From: a virus
IMG/VR virus record: IMGVR_UViG_3300030060_006665
Span: 1 to 38,575 of that record
Strand: one strand, 5' to 3'
DNA length: 38,575 bases
The stretch's first letter is position 1. Each line of letters opens with the position of its first letter. The notes beneath the pieces are model-generated. The model saw nothing but the letters and a program-made list of their open reading frames with translations, did no database searches and had not been told where the DNA came from. Below, piece by piece: positions 24,783 to 30,642 of the stretch. Both the position numbers and the translations under genes were made by a program.

Positions 24783-26492
24783 TCAGAAGTCAAGCCCATC
24801 GCCTAAAAGATGGTCATGATTATTCCTCTGCCAGTGATCAGTCAGGGGTTTTTTAGTGCGTGCATCTAACCCAGTCGACATCTCAAACTTAATATAATCT
24901 GCGTGCGTCTTCGGTACGAAGTCGGTGATTACTTTCTCACGTACAGGAATCAATTGCTCGAGTCCTTCGAGCGCCAGGCAGGTAGCGAATATCATGTCGT
25001 CATGACAGCCTGGCGAGTGCTGTCCTTCGCCTTTGTCATTGTAAGTAAATGTACTAATTTCGTTGATTAGCACCTGGGGAAGTTTTGTTAATCGCTCCTT
25101 GGCGACCATCTTACGCAGGCGCGTTGTTAGGATCGATCGATTGCTCGAGCTGGTATAGAATCCGAGTTTCTCAATGTAGCGCTCTGCCATCTTATCGTAG
25201 ACAAACCGACGGTAAAGGTGAGGGTACTGCTCAATGCTCAGCTCTTCCTGCAGTGCAGCACCCACGTTGTTAACCTCGACAACTGCGAGCGCTTGTCCGT
25301 ATTTCTTTCCGAGTTCTATTACCTTTGTTGCGAACTCATGGATCGGCAATCGCTCATAGATCCAAGCAGCAATACGCATGTTGTCTGTGTCTGTTGCGTT
25401 GATTACGCATGCAGCGCTAAAGTCACCTTCGCTTGAGCCTGCTGCAGTGTCGACGCCCATGACATAAACATTACCAGGCAGCGGTTCCTCAATATAATCG
25501 ACGACCTTGTTGAGTTCTTCAGGAATCCATTCTCCGTCGAAGAACATATCACCTGAGTGCAGGAAGGCATCTTGCGGTGTAGCGGGGTATTCCTGGCTAA
25601 ATCGGTCCCATTCATCGTCACATTTCTGCGATAATGCCCACTTTAACCACCTAATTTGGCCGTTATCCAGCTTGTGCTCAGCGGCATATTTCTGCTCAAA
25701 ATCGTCTAATTCACGCTCTACAATGGCCTGAACCTGGTCATCTAGCCTTAATGGCACCCCTTCATGGTCCAAATACCCGGTCTTATCCTTGTCGATCCGG
25801 TAGGATTCGAGCGCAAACCACGGCAGAAACACCTTATGGTAACCACGGTTGGTCATCCACCAGTCGTAGAACTGGTTAAAAGAGTTGGCTGTCGTCTCAA
25901 CGAAGGCGGCACCACGATCGGTGAGCGACTGCATGATGGTGGTAAAGACCAGGTGAGGCTTATCCCAGAATGCCATCTCTGAGCAGTGCAGGTAATGGAG
26001 CGTTGTTCCTCGCAGCTTGTCGGGGGTGTTCGCCGTTGCGATGCGGATGTTGCCGGTGTGCTTACGAAACACCAACTCGGTCTTGGTAGAGTGCTTGGTT
26101 GGGAAGTAGTTCTTCATCCAATCCGGCAGGCACTCGTAATAATTCTTATAAATCGTAAAGATTCTTGCAGCGGCATCATTCTCGTGGGCCAGCACGATGG
26201 CGCGTTCATTCTCGTTAAGCAGCACCTTCCAGAAGAAGTATGCAGCAACGAATGTAGTCACTCCTTCTTGGCGAGCCTTAAGAACACCAAGTCTATTGCG
26301 CCCGTTCTGGATGTCGCGCCAAATAATCTCCTGGGGCTCATTCCACTCGAACGGCACCAGGCGCGCTTTCTTGTCGACAATCTTCAGCACCTCTAGGCAG
26401 AAAAACCGAAAATCTTCCCGACAGTGGTTAATGAACGCAGTCTGGATCGGCGACAGCGAGTTTTTAACCTGGCGCTTGCGGCCTCTACTCAC
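24783..26492 (-). CDS. terL: Terminase large subunit
   Basis: A 569-aa packaging motor. The ATPase domain has a Walker A-like motif LKARQEGVTT (71-80), a Walker B region LHYLHCSEMAFWD (165-177) ending in the catalytic Glu, and a coupling-type TAN segment near 201-203. The nuclease domain has the three acidic centres: VMGVDTAAGSSEGDF (Asp348), VVEVNNVG (Glu406) and GCHDDM (Asp498/499). It starts with GTG at 26492, overlapping the candidate small-subunit gene by 8 nt. It translocates DNA into the prohead through the portal. Length and motifs are complete. After the stop, an 87-bp gap precedes the scaffold gene. Confidence 0.95.
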   Translation of the reverse strand: MSRGRKRQVKNSLSPIQTAFINHCREDFRFFCLEVLKIVDKKARLVPFEWNEPQEIIWRDIQNGRNRLGVLKARQEGVTTFVAAYFFWKVLLNENERAIVLAHENDAAARIFTIYKNYYECLPDWMKNYFPTKHSTKTELVFRKHTGNIRIATANTPDKLRGTTLHYLHCSEMAFWDKPHLVFTTIMQSLTDRGAAFVETTANSFNQFYDWWMTNRGYHKVFLPWFALESYRIDKDKTGYLDHEGVPLRLDDQVQAIVERELDDFEQKYAAEHKLDNGQIRWLKWALSQKCDDEWDRFSQEYPATPQDAFLHSGDMFFDGEWIPEELNKVVDYIEEPLPGNVYVMGVDTAAGSSEGDFSAACVINATDTDNMRIAAWIYERLPIHEFATKVIELGKKYGQALAVVEVNNVGAALQEELSIEQYPHLYRRFVYDKMAERYIEKLGFYTSSSNRSILTTRLRKMVAKERLTKLPQVLINEISTFTYNDKGEGQHSPGCHDDMIFATCLALEGLEQLIPVREKVITDFVPKTHADYIKFEMSTGLDARTKKPLTDHWQRNNHDHLLGDGLDF

Positions 26493-26763
26493 CGTTGTTC
26501 ACCAGCTTCAGCACCTTTTCAGGCAGCTTTGCAGCGAGGGAGTCGTCGACTTCGGAGGCATCGTTGCGATCAAGCATGGTCTCGAGCGACTGAATAGCCT
26601 TCAGTGCAACCTCAAGGGCCTTTGCGTTGGAGCTGTCCTCCATAGACCTATCGATGATCTCTAGCTTCATGCGGCGGATATCTTCGAGGGTCAGGTTCTC
26701 GACCTGCCGTCCTCTAATTGATTGCAGAATACCGTGCAGGTTTGGCTTTCTTTGGTCCGACAT
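26485..26763 (-). CDS. Candidate terminase small subunit
   Basis: A 92-aa acidic, all-helical protein beginning MSDQRKPNLHGILQSIRGR and ending in an acidic helix (LPEKVLKLVNNGE). It lies immediately upstream of terL with 8 nt overlap, the usual place of terS. Helices in the middle (LEVALKAIQSLETMLDRND) could oligomerise. It is short for a TerS and I see no clear helix-turn-helix, so the call is from position and size. The ATG is fixed by a strong AAGGAGG site 5 bases upstream. Confidence 0.55.
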   Translation of the reverse strand: MSDQRKPNLHGILQSIRGRQVENLTLEDIRRMKLEIIDRSMEDSSNAKALEVALKAIQSLETMLDRNDASEVDDSLAAKLPEKVLKLVNNGE

Positions 26764-27421
26764 TTGTCCTCCTTAACCATCTTCGCATTTCTTCTTTAGC
26801 ATACTCTACTGCGTCTCGAGCAACACCAAGGTCGCCTTCATGGTCCAACTTGGCTACATCTGACAAGTCAATCATCTCTAGGATGCACGCTGCAACGGCT
26901 GCTCCATGCTCCTCGATTAAGTACCCTGTACACTGTTCAACGAACCTGCGCTCGTAGGCATCCATGGTGTAGCCACCCCAGTTGCCCATGCCCGAACTTG
27001 CCAGTCTATGCTCGTGCGCCACTTCCTTTAGCTCGAGGTGCAACTGCTTGTAGACGTAGTCTTTTCTGCGCTCGTTTCTGTAGCGCTCCGTCGATCTCGC
27101 CCAAGCGGCAGGATCGTCCCATCGCCCCAGCATCCAGTCGTTACCATTGGCTAGGGTAAAGGAAATAAAGTCATCCAGGTGCTTGAGAGCAAAACGAAAC
27201 TCTCGACCATGCTCAGGTAGAGTGGCTTCCCAGAATTTAATGCGATCGCCCACACAAGAAGGGTGCATACAAGGACCATCGTTCCAATAGAGAAAGTATT
27301 CTCGCCCATGATGCATGCAAGGCTCTACTGCTTCCGAGGTTTCACAAAAGACTTTGTCGGTCCTCTTACTAGGCGCTCCAAGCGCGTCACGGATAAGGCT
27401 CGTACTCCGCAGATCTCGCAT
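26714..27421 (-). CDS. Hypothetical protein near the start of the late operon
   Basis: A 235-aa protein rich in Trp, Tyr, His and charged residues (GREYFLYWNDGPCMHPSC, then RDYVYKQLHLELKEVAHEH-like helices and a basic tail VGPKKAKPARY). No family is recognised. Four cysteines (about residues 26, 35, 50, 55) near the N-terminus could bind zinc. The ATG at 27421 has a GAGG site but overlaps the upstream zinc-ribbon gene by 97 nt; a second ATG at 27316 would avoid the overlap but has only a weak ribosome site. The 3' end overlaps the candidate terS by 50 nt. Confidence 0.6.
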   Translation of the reverse strand: MRDLRSTSLIRDALGAPSKRTDKVFCETSEAVEPCMHHGREYFLYWNDGPCMHPSCVGDRIKFWEATLPEHGREFRFALKHLDDFISFTLANGNDWMLGRWDDPAAWARSTERYRNERRKDYVYKQLHLELKEVAHEHRLASSGMGNWGGYTMDAYERRFVEQCTGYLIEEHGAAVAACILEMIDLSDVAKLDHEGDLGVARDAVEYAKEEMRRWLRRTNVGPKKAKPARYSAIN

Positions 27422-27540
27422 TCTACAATCCTCGCTTCATCATAGGCTCCAAGGGGCTTTCTTAGTAAACCATGAATATCAGAAGACTTCTTCCTTCCTA
27501 AGCTACGCATCACGCCAATCTTACAGGTAGGACAGAACAA
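27325..27540 (-). CDS. Zinc-ribbon protein resembling the NrdR N-terminal domain, first late gene
   Basis: A 71-aa protein with start TTG at 27540 preceded by a GAGG site. It begins MFCPTCKIGVM, has a second pair CEIC about 37 residues later, and continues ALSVTRLERLV. This matches the layout of the NrdR zinc ribbon (CPxC, an Arg-rich strand, CxxC, then an ERxE-like helix), although the ATP-cone of NrdR is absent. It may be a small DNA- or RNA-polymerase-binding regulator. As the first gene after the divergent control region it is a candidate regulator of late transcription. Confidence 0.7.
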   Translation of the reverse strand: MFCPTCKIGVMRSLGRKKSSDIHGLLRKPLGAYDEARIVECEICGVRALSVTRLERLVRGPTKSFVKPRKQ

Positions 27541-27596
27541 AACCTTACCTCAAAACTATTCAATGATAATTGCAAATAGAGTACTGAAACCTAAAC

Positions 27597-27626
27597 TTGC
27601 AAAAATAGAAAAACGCATGGTATGGT
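27597..27626 (+). promoter_or_regulatory. Candidate plus-strand promoter overlapping the late promoter
   Basis: TTGCAA (27597-27602), an 18-bp spacer and TATGGT (27621-27626) form a plausible sigma70 promoter that would start near 27633 and read rightwards. The -35 element has a second copy (TTGCAA at 27570-27575), 27 bp upstream. No convincing gene starts immediately downstream, only a possible short RNA. Confidence 0.4.
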
Positions 27627-27630
27627 ACAA
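27602..27630 (-). promoter_or_regulatory. Candidate late promoter, minus strand
   Basis: On the minus strand TTGTAC (27630-27625) and TATTTT (27607-27602) are separated by exactly 17 bp. Transcription would start near 27595 and give a leader of about 55 nt before the TTG of the zinc-ribbon gene. It is the best sigma70-like match facing the late block and overlaps the plus-facing candidate promoter and the TATGGT palindrome. Confidence 0.45.
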
Positions 27631-27635
27631 CCATA
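27621..27635. promoter_or_regulatory. Operator-like palindrome TATGGT-aca-ACCATA
   Basis: A perfect 6-bp inverted repeat with a 3-bp spacer. Its left arm is the candidate plus -10 box and it covers the candidate minus -35 box, so a dimeric protein bound here would affect both directions. No repressor gene is obvious nearby; the sigma-like protein at 31260 or the zinc-ribbon protein at 27325 are possible ligands. Confidence 0.45.
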
Positions 27636-27728
27636 GTCCCAAAGGCAGAAAAGAGCCATAGTAAGAGGCTAACCCAACAGGCGATAATCGACCGTTCCCC
27701 ATAAGGAGAGCAAAGCCTGTTGTCTTTT
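27633..27728 (+). ncRNA. Possible short RNA or attenuated leader
   Basis: Downstream of the candidate plus promoter there is an exact 8-bp inverted repeat, CAACAGGC (27675-27682) and GCCTGTTG (27715-27722), immediately followed by TCTTTTC. The 32-nt loop contains an exposed AAGGAGAG Shine-Dalgarno-like sequence, and an upstream AGGCT (27667-27671) could pair alternatively with AGCCT (27714-27718). This would give a transcript of about 95 nt with terminator-like end. No ORF of useful length starts after the SD. The call is structural only. Confidence 0.35.
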
Positions 27729-27738
27729 CATACAAGTA

Positions 27739-27750
27739 TAATGATCATTA
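27739..27750. promoter_or_regulatory. 12-bp perfect palindrome TAATGATCATTA
   Basis: A perfect palindrome overlapping a TATAAT hexamer (27737-27742). It contains a GATC site and looks like an operator or binding site in the divergent control region. The TATAAT lacks a matching -35 box at 16-18 bp on the plus strand. Confidence 0.4.
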
Positions 27751-28116
27751 ATCGAACAAGAAAACCCTAGGGCCTGACAATCCCGATCAGCCAAGGGGCA
27801 ACTCCGAAACCTGTGGATTGCGTGAAATCGCGAGGGGTACTACCCCCGGAGGGGCCATGCGCTTACAGGGGGGTGGGCAACCCGAATCGGACCTGCCCGA
27901 TCGCATGTGTAAAATCAATGGCTTAGGGTGCAAATCGGGGGAACGGGGGCGGGGAAACCCCTGCAGCAGTGAGTCAAACACCCCTCGAACCGGGTCTCAA
28001 GTCTTCACGTTTCGAAAGGCGCCCATTCACCTTGTCGTCGTGGTCTCAATTGCGCTTGTCGTGCCAGTGCTTTGACCCGGCGCCCCATTACCCTCTGTCA
28101 ATGTTGCGGTATGGGG
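27751..28116. other. Gene-free GC-rich segment of the divergent control region
   Basis: I see no supportable gene in this 366-bp stretch; an open frame on the plus strand (from 27818) lacks a ribosome site and its protein looks random. Structures present are GGGGTA-C-TACCCC (27835-27847), runs of G that could form a quadruplex at 27926-27954 (four G-runs separated by loops of 8, 3 and 1 nt), a CTTGTCGT pair repeated about 30 bp apart near 28031 and 28061, and CCCCAT/ATGGGG arms (28083-28088, 28111-28116). It may be a control or replication region. Confidence 0.45.
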
Positions 28117-28152
28117 TTGACTCTGTCTATTGATTAAGACAAGGTCCCTTTA
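28117..28152 (+). promoter_or_regulatory. Candidate early promoter for operon 1
   Basis: TTGACT (28117-28122), 17 bp, then CAAGGT (28140-28145) and 6 bp to the A that begins the AGACACCAACCA motif. The geometry is the same as in the stronger promoter at 30568, though this -10 box keeps only the key second A and last T. The motif here lies in the loop of a hairpin formed by GTCCCTTT and AAAGGGGAC, whose right arm includes the ribosome site of the first gene. Confidence 0.5.
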
Positions 28153-28163
28153 GACACCAACCA
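28152..28163 (+). repeat. AGACACCAACCA motif, copy 1
   Basis: First of four plus-strand copies of GACACCAACCA. It is 20 nt upstream of the first early gene ATG (28183) and at the predicted transcription start of operon 1. Confidence 0.8.
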
Positions 28164-28182
28164 ACCCTTGAAAGGGGACATC

Positions 28183-28422
28183 ATGCCACATCCTAATATC
28201 TACCACTCAAAAGTTTACATGGTCACCGACTCTGACCTTGAGTCCGCTGTAGAAGCGCTTCGGACTATGTCCTTAGATTGCGAAAGAGCCGCCGCTAAAG
28301 CGAACAGCGAAGGACTGTTCAAAGCCTTCAAGGACTCCGCTGCGAGTTGGCAGGCTGTTGCGCTCCGCATTGAAGCTATTATTGATAGCCGCTTTGCCTG
28401 CGATGTGGAGATAATCCGATGA
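28183..28422 (+). CDS. Small hypothetical early protein, first gene of operon 1
   Basis: A 79-aa protein starting at ATG 28183, chosen over an upstream TTG (28168) because AAAGGGG lies at the right distance. It is helical, beginning MPHPNIYHSKVYMVTDSD and containing ALRTMSLDCERAAAKANSEG. It has no recognised motif and no membrane span. It is immediate-early by position, directly behind the candidate promoter. Such small first-transcribed phage proteins often modify host functions, but nothing here shows which. The stop overlaps the next ATG (ATGA). Confidence 0.75.
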   Translation: MPHPNIYHSKVYMVTDSDLESAVEALRTMSLDCERAAAKANSEGLFKAFKDSAASWQAVALRIEAIIDSRFACDVEIIR

Positions 28423-28877
28423 CTATTTATACTCGCGATATCTCCGAGATTAAGTCCTACGCTAAGCGCGCATTCCATGACTTCAAATACCACTTGCTCG
28501 CGCTTAACCTTGTCGGATTCACTCCGGAGCGACCGAATAGCGGCTTTCACCTATGGCAACATATGGAGTCTTTCGACGGATCGCATGAAGCGCGTTCCGT
28601 CGTTGAATCGGAATTTCATGTTGAGGGATACAGCGCGCCGGAAATGCTATTGCTCCGCATGCCCGACAACGCAACAGCCGCTGATATCCGAGACGCAATC
28701 GACGCCTTGAATGCTTCGGACTTCGGAGAACAGACAAGCGGTGGTATTGTCACCCGGTACGCTGATATTGAATCAGACTTCGGTGACGATAAGCGGTTTA
28801 TCTCATCTTCTACTTTGACCTTGGGTCGTCCCTATTCCGACAAGGATAGGCTGTTACTGCTGGACGTTCGACCCTAG
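28419..28877 (+). CDS. Hypothetical early protein
   Basis: A 152-aa acidic protein beginning MTIYTRDISEIKSYAKRAFH, containing aromatic and His-rich strands (GFHLWQHMESFDGSHEAR) and ending RLLLLDVRP. It is of mixed alpha/beta character without membrane spans. I do not recognise the family. It is coupled by ATGA to the preceding gene and followed by a 77-bp gap holding two tandem hairpins. Confidence 0.75.
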   Translation: MTIYTRDISEIKSYAKRAFHDFKYHLLALNLVGFTPERPNSGFHLWQHMESFDGSHEARSVVESEFHVEGYSAPEMLLLRMPDNATAADIRDAIDALNASDFGEQTSGGIVTRYADIESDFGDDKRFISSSTLTLGRPYSDKDRLLLLDVRP

Positions 28878-28894
28878 CCTATGGCGACGGGTTA

Positions 28895-28940
28895 CAGTGC
28901 CTTCACGGGGGCACTGTGCCCCGTTGCAATGGAGCAACGG
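28895..28940 (+). other. Two tandem perfect hairpins in an intercistronic leader
   Basis: CAGTGCC (28895-28901) pairs with GGCACTG (28910-28916) over an 8-nt loop. CCGTTGC (28921-28927) pairs with GCAACGG (28934-28940) over a 6-nt loop. Both stems are 7 bp without mismatch and lie just upstream of the gene at 28955, with TAGGAG as ribosome site right after the second stem. No U-run follows, so RNA processing, stability or a protein-binding site is more likely than termination. Confidence 0.7.
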
Positions 28941-28954
28941 TAGGAGCATAGAAA

Positions 28955-29149
28955 ATGGGAATTACCTTTGAAAACTGGACGGCGAAAGCAAACGCAATTT
29001 GTGAGCGCAAATTCGGAGTCGGTCTCGATGACCTTGCCGATGGTCCTAGTCGAGACGCCTACAACGACGGATTGACTCCGCTTGAGTACGTAACTGAAAT
29101 TCTGCCTGAGCATGATGATTTGCTCGGGGCTTTCTTTTCGGATTGGTAG
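28955..29149 (+). CDS. Small acidic early protein (DUF5419-like pattern)
   Basis: A 64-aa protein, MGITFENWTAKANAICERKF followed by GVGLDDLADGPSRDAYNDGL and PLEYVTEIL. The layout (F-x-x-W, a Cys-containing helix, G(V)xLDDLxDxxxRDxYxDGLxPxE) is a recurrent small protein of phages and plasmids; I recall it as DUF5419-like, a name I could not check. Function is unknown. It is translated from a GGAG site beneath the tandem hairpins. Confidence 0.75.
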   Translation: MGITFENWTAKANAICERKFGVGLDDLADGPSRDAYNDGLTPLEYVTEILPEHDDLLGAFFSDW

Positions 29150-29159
29150 GGAGAAAAAA

Positions 29160-29354
29160 ATGTTTTTACTTTATGCAAAGCAGCCCGGCGCAAAGCGCTT
29201 TTATCCTATGAATTATACAACGGGCGAGCTTGAGATAAACCGCATTCATGCAACCTTATTTTCTGCAAAAACTGCAGCGAAAATAAAAGAAGACTTGCCA
29301 GCCATGACCGCCGCAAATCCGGGTTGGGCTTTCGAACTAAGGGGGACAAAATGA
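29160..29354 (+). CDS. Small hypothetical early protein
   Basis: A 64-aa protein starting at ATG 29160 behind a TAGGGAG site; a longer frame from 29112 overlaps the previous gene and is less likely. Sequence begins MFLLYAKQPGAKRFYPMNYT and ends PGWAFELRGTK. The pattern (short strand, KRFYPMN, helix with AAKIKEDLPAM, aromatic C-terminal strand) suggests a compact alpha/beta fold. No function can be assigned. It is coupled by ATGA to the GP88-like gene. Confidence 0.7.
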   Translation: MFLLYAKQPGAKRFYPMNYTTGELEINRIHATLFSAKTAAKIKEDLPAMTAANPGWAFELRGTK

Positions 29355-30145
29355 CAACAGCGCTAAACTTACCCGAAAATTGGGCTGATTATGCTTCGGG
29401 TCCTAGCCTTAAGGTACAGCGCGCCGCGCTAGGTGACCTATCCGACCCGGAAAAAATGCCGGACCTAGCCTTTAATATTCCGGCGCAAGCCTGCAGAGTC
29501 GGTAAGACCCTAGCAGCCATCGAAGGCACCCCTTGTTTCGGCTGTTACGCTTTGAAAGGGCGCTATCGTTTCGCCAATGTACAGAATGCAATGGATAGGC
29601 GGCTGGCAATACTCAACGAGGCTTTAAGCGATCGGTCAGGTGACCTTGCGCGAAGGTGGGTTGCTAATTTCGCCTCGGTTCTCAATGGCAGGTGGGACCG
29701 CGCAAAGCGCAAAGCCTCGAAAATGACCGAAACCGAGGCGGGAAAGTACCTTGGGAAGAAAGCATACTTTCGCTGGCATGATTCGGGCGACATCCAAAGC
29801 CTCGGGCACCTTGTCCTAATTGCGCTCGTGGCGAAGGCTACTCCAGAAATCTCGCATTGGTTACCGACCCAGGAACGGAAAGACGTTCGAGCGTTTATGA
29901 AGCAATACGGTGAGTTCCCTGAGAACCTTTGTGTCCGGATCTCCGCCGCCAAAAACGACGCAATCGCAAAGCGGGAGACCCTACCGCAATCGGTCGTTGT
30001 GACAAGCGCCGAAGGCGATGCACTTGTGAAGGACAGCGGCGGCTCTATGTGCCCAGCCTATGAACTCTACAACGGGGAATGCGGACCTTGCCGCTCGTGT
30101 TGGGACAAGTCCAACCCGGTGACAGGCTACCCGCTCCACAATTAA
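29351..30145 (+). CDS. GP88-like cysteine protein
   Basis: A 264-aa protein starting ATG 29351; an upstream frame start is excluded by the ATGA coupling. Its layout matches the phage GP88 family: an N-terminal Cys cluster (CRVGKTLAAIEGTPCFGCYA), the strongly conserved FRWHDSGDIQS segment, a WLPTQ motif, an NLCVRISA strand, and a C-terminal cluster CPAYELYNGECGPCRSCW. The cysteines could hold a metal or Fe-S cluster. The biochemical role of GP88 is unknown to me. It is the last gene of operon 1 and is followed by a strong terminator. Confidence 0.8.
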   Translation: MTTALNLPENWADYASGPSLKVQRAALGDLSDPEKMPDLAFNIPAQACRVGKTLAAIEGTPCFGCYALKGRYRFANVQNAMDRRLAILNEALSDRSGDLARRWVANFASVLNGRWDRAKRKASKMTETEAGKYLGKKAYFRWHDSGDIQSLGHLVLIALVAKATPEISHWLPTQERKDVRAFMKQYGEFPENLCVRISAAKNDAIAKRETLPQSVVVTSAEGDALVKDSGGSMCPAYELYNGECGPCRSCWDKSNPVTGYPLHN

Positions 30146-30167
30146 CCCGGACACATTCTGACGGATT

Positions 30168-30197
30168 GAGCCGCCCCGAGCGGCTCTTTTCGTTTTT
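30168..30197 (+). terminator. Intrinsic terminator of operon 1
   Basis: A perfect 7-bp stem GAGCCGC/GCGGCTC (30168-30174 and 30180-30186) with a CCCGA loop is followed by TTTTCGTTTTT. This is a canonical rho-independent terminator 22 bp after the GP88-like stop codon. Confidence 0.92.
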
Positions 30198-30368
30198 GCC
30201 CTAGGCTGTGCCCTAGGCTGTGCTGTGCCCTGGGCTGTGCCCTCTGCCCTAGGCTGTGCTGTGCCCTAGGCTGTGCCCTCTGCCCTCTGCTGCCCTCTGC
30301 CCTCTGCTGCCCTCTGCCCTCCCCTGCCCTCTGCCCTCCCCTGCCCTCCTCTGCCCTCTGTTGCCGTC
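30198..30368. repeat. Pyrimidine-rich degenerate tandem array (GCCCT units)
   Basis: About 170 bp containing sixteen GCCCT pentamers on the plus strand separated by AGGCTGT, CTGT, CT, CTGCT or CCCCT. Left-hand units are GCCCTAGGCTGT-like; right-hand units drift to GCCCTCT and GCCCTCCCCT. The strand is nearly free of A. A minus-strand open frame through it is an artefact of the repeat. Possibilities are slippage-grown junk, a polypurine/polypyrimidine structure with a role in replication, or an assembly-sensitive region. Confidence 0.85.
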
Positions 30369-30464
30369 CATGCAAATTCAATGACTTAGGCGACAAATCC
30401 GAAAAAATCCGAAGCAAACGGATTGAAAGCTTTTTTTCCAAAAAGATCTCCGTTTGTAATGAAT
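30369..30464. other. AT-rich segment between the two repeat arrays
   Basis: This stretch has A- and T-runs, two AATCCG boxes (30396-30401, 30406-30411) and an inverted CGGATT (30419-30424). No gene is present. An AT-rich stretch flanked by direct repeats is the usual layout of a theta-type origin unwinding element, so it is a candidate origin core. Confidence 0.4.
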
Positions 30465-30590
30465 CGACCGAGTAGCGAGGAGCAAACGACCGAGTAGCGA
30501 GTAGCGAGTAGCGAGTATTCACAAGCGAGGACCGAGGACCGAGGACCGTAACCCATGCGGCTAGGGCTTGACAGACGAGGACCGAGGAGC
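30465..30590. repeat. Iteron-like heptamer repeats GAGTAGC and GAGGACC
   Basis: A 15-bp exact repeat CGACCGAGTAGCGAG occurs at 30465-30479 and 30487-30501. GAGTAGC occurs four times and GAGGACC four times (three in tandem at about 30527-30547 and one inside the promoter spacer at 30578-30584). Both heptamers share GAG at the start and C at the end. The last copies overlap the promoter at 30568, so a repeat-binding protein could control both replication and operon 2 transcription. Confidence 0.8.
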
Positions 30591-30604
30591 GTATAGTGCC
30601 ATCA
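30568..30604 (+). promoter_or_regulatory. Strong sigma70-type promoter for operon 2
   Basis: Consensus -35 TTGACA (30568-30573), an 18-bp spacer and -10 TATAGT (30592-30597). The predicted start is the A at 30604, which is the first base of AGACACCAACCA. The first gene follows with ATG at 30643. The spacer contains a GAGGACC iteron. Confidence 0.85.
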
Positions 30605-30615
30605 GACACCAACCA
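30604..30615 (+). repeat. AGACACCAACCA motif, copy 2
   Basis: This copy sits exactly at the predicted transcription start of the strongest promoter, so here the motif would be the 5' end of the transcript. Confidence 0.85.
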
Positions 30616-30642
30616 CGCGCTCAATGCGCCAAGAGAGGAAAC

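Noticed and set aside
27556-27702. 48-aa hydrophobic minus-strand frame upstream of the zinc-ribbon gene
   Set aside because: It has membrane-like segments but a pyrimidine-rich sequence where a ribosome site should be, and it runs across both candidate promoters. The hydrophobic residues follow from T-rich DNA. Kept only as a remote possibility.
27818-28075. 85-aa plus frame in the divergent control region
   Set aside because: TTG start without SD. The composition looks random and the hydrophobic end is generated by the GTCGT repeats.
27541-28182. Integrase/repressor lysogeny region
   Set aside because: No integrase, excisionase or CI/Cro-type repressor gene and no att-like duplication were found. 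The region is only a control segment.
30168-30604. CRISPR-like array
   Set aside because: Units are 5-15 bp and contiguous or irregular, with no 25-40 bp repeats and spacers and no cas genes.
30142-30624. 160-aa minus frame with repeated Gln-Arg-Ala-Glu and Gly-Arg units
   Set aside because: It is generated by the GCCCT tandem array, runs through the terminator and promoter of the plus strand, and has no ribosome site.
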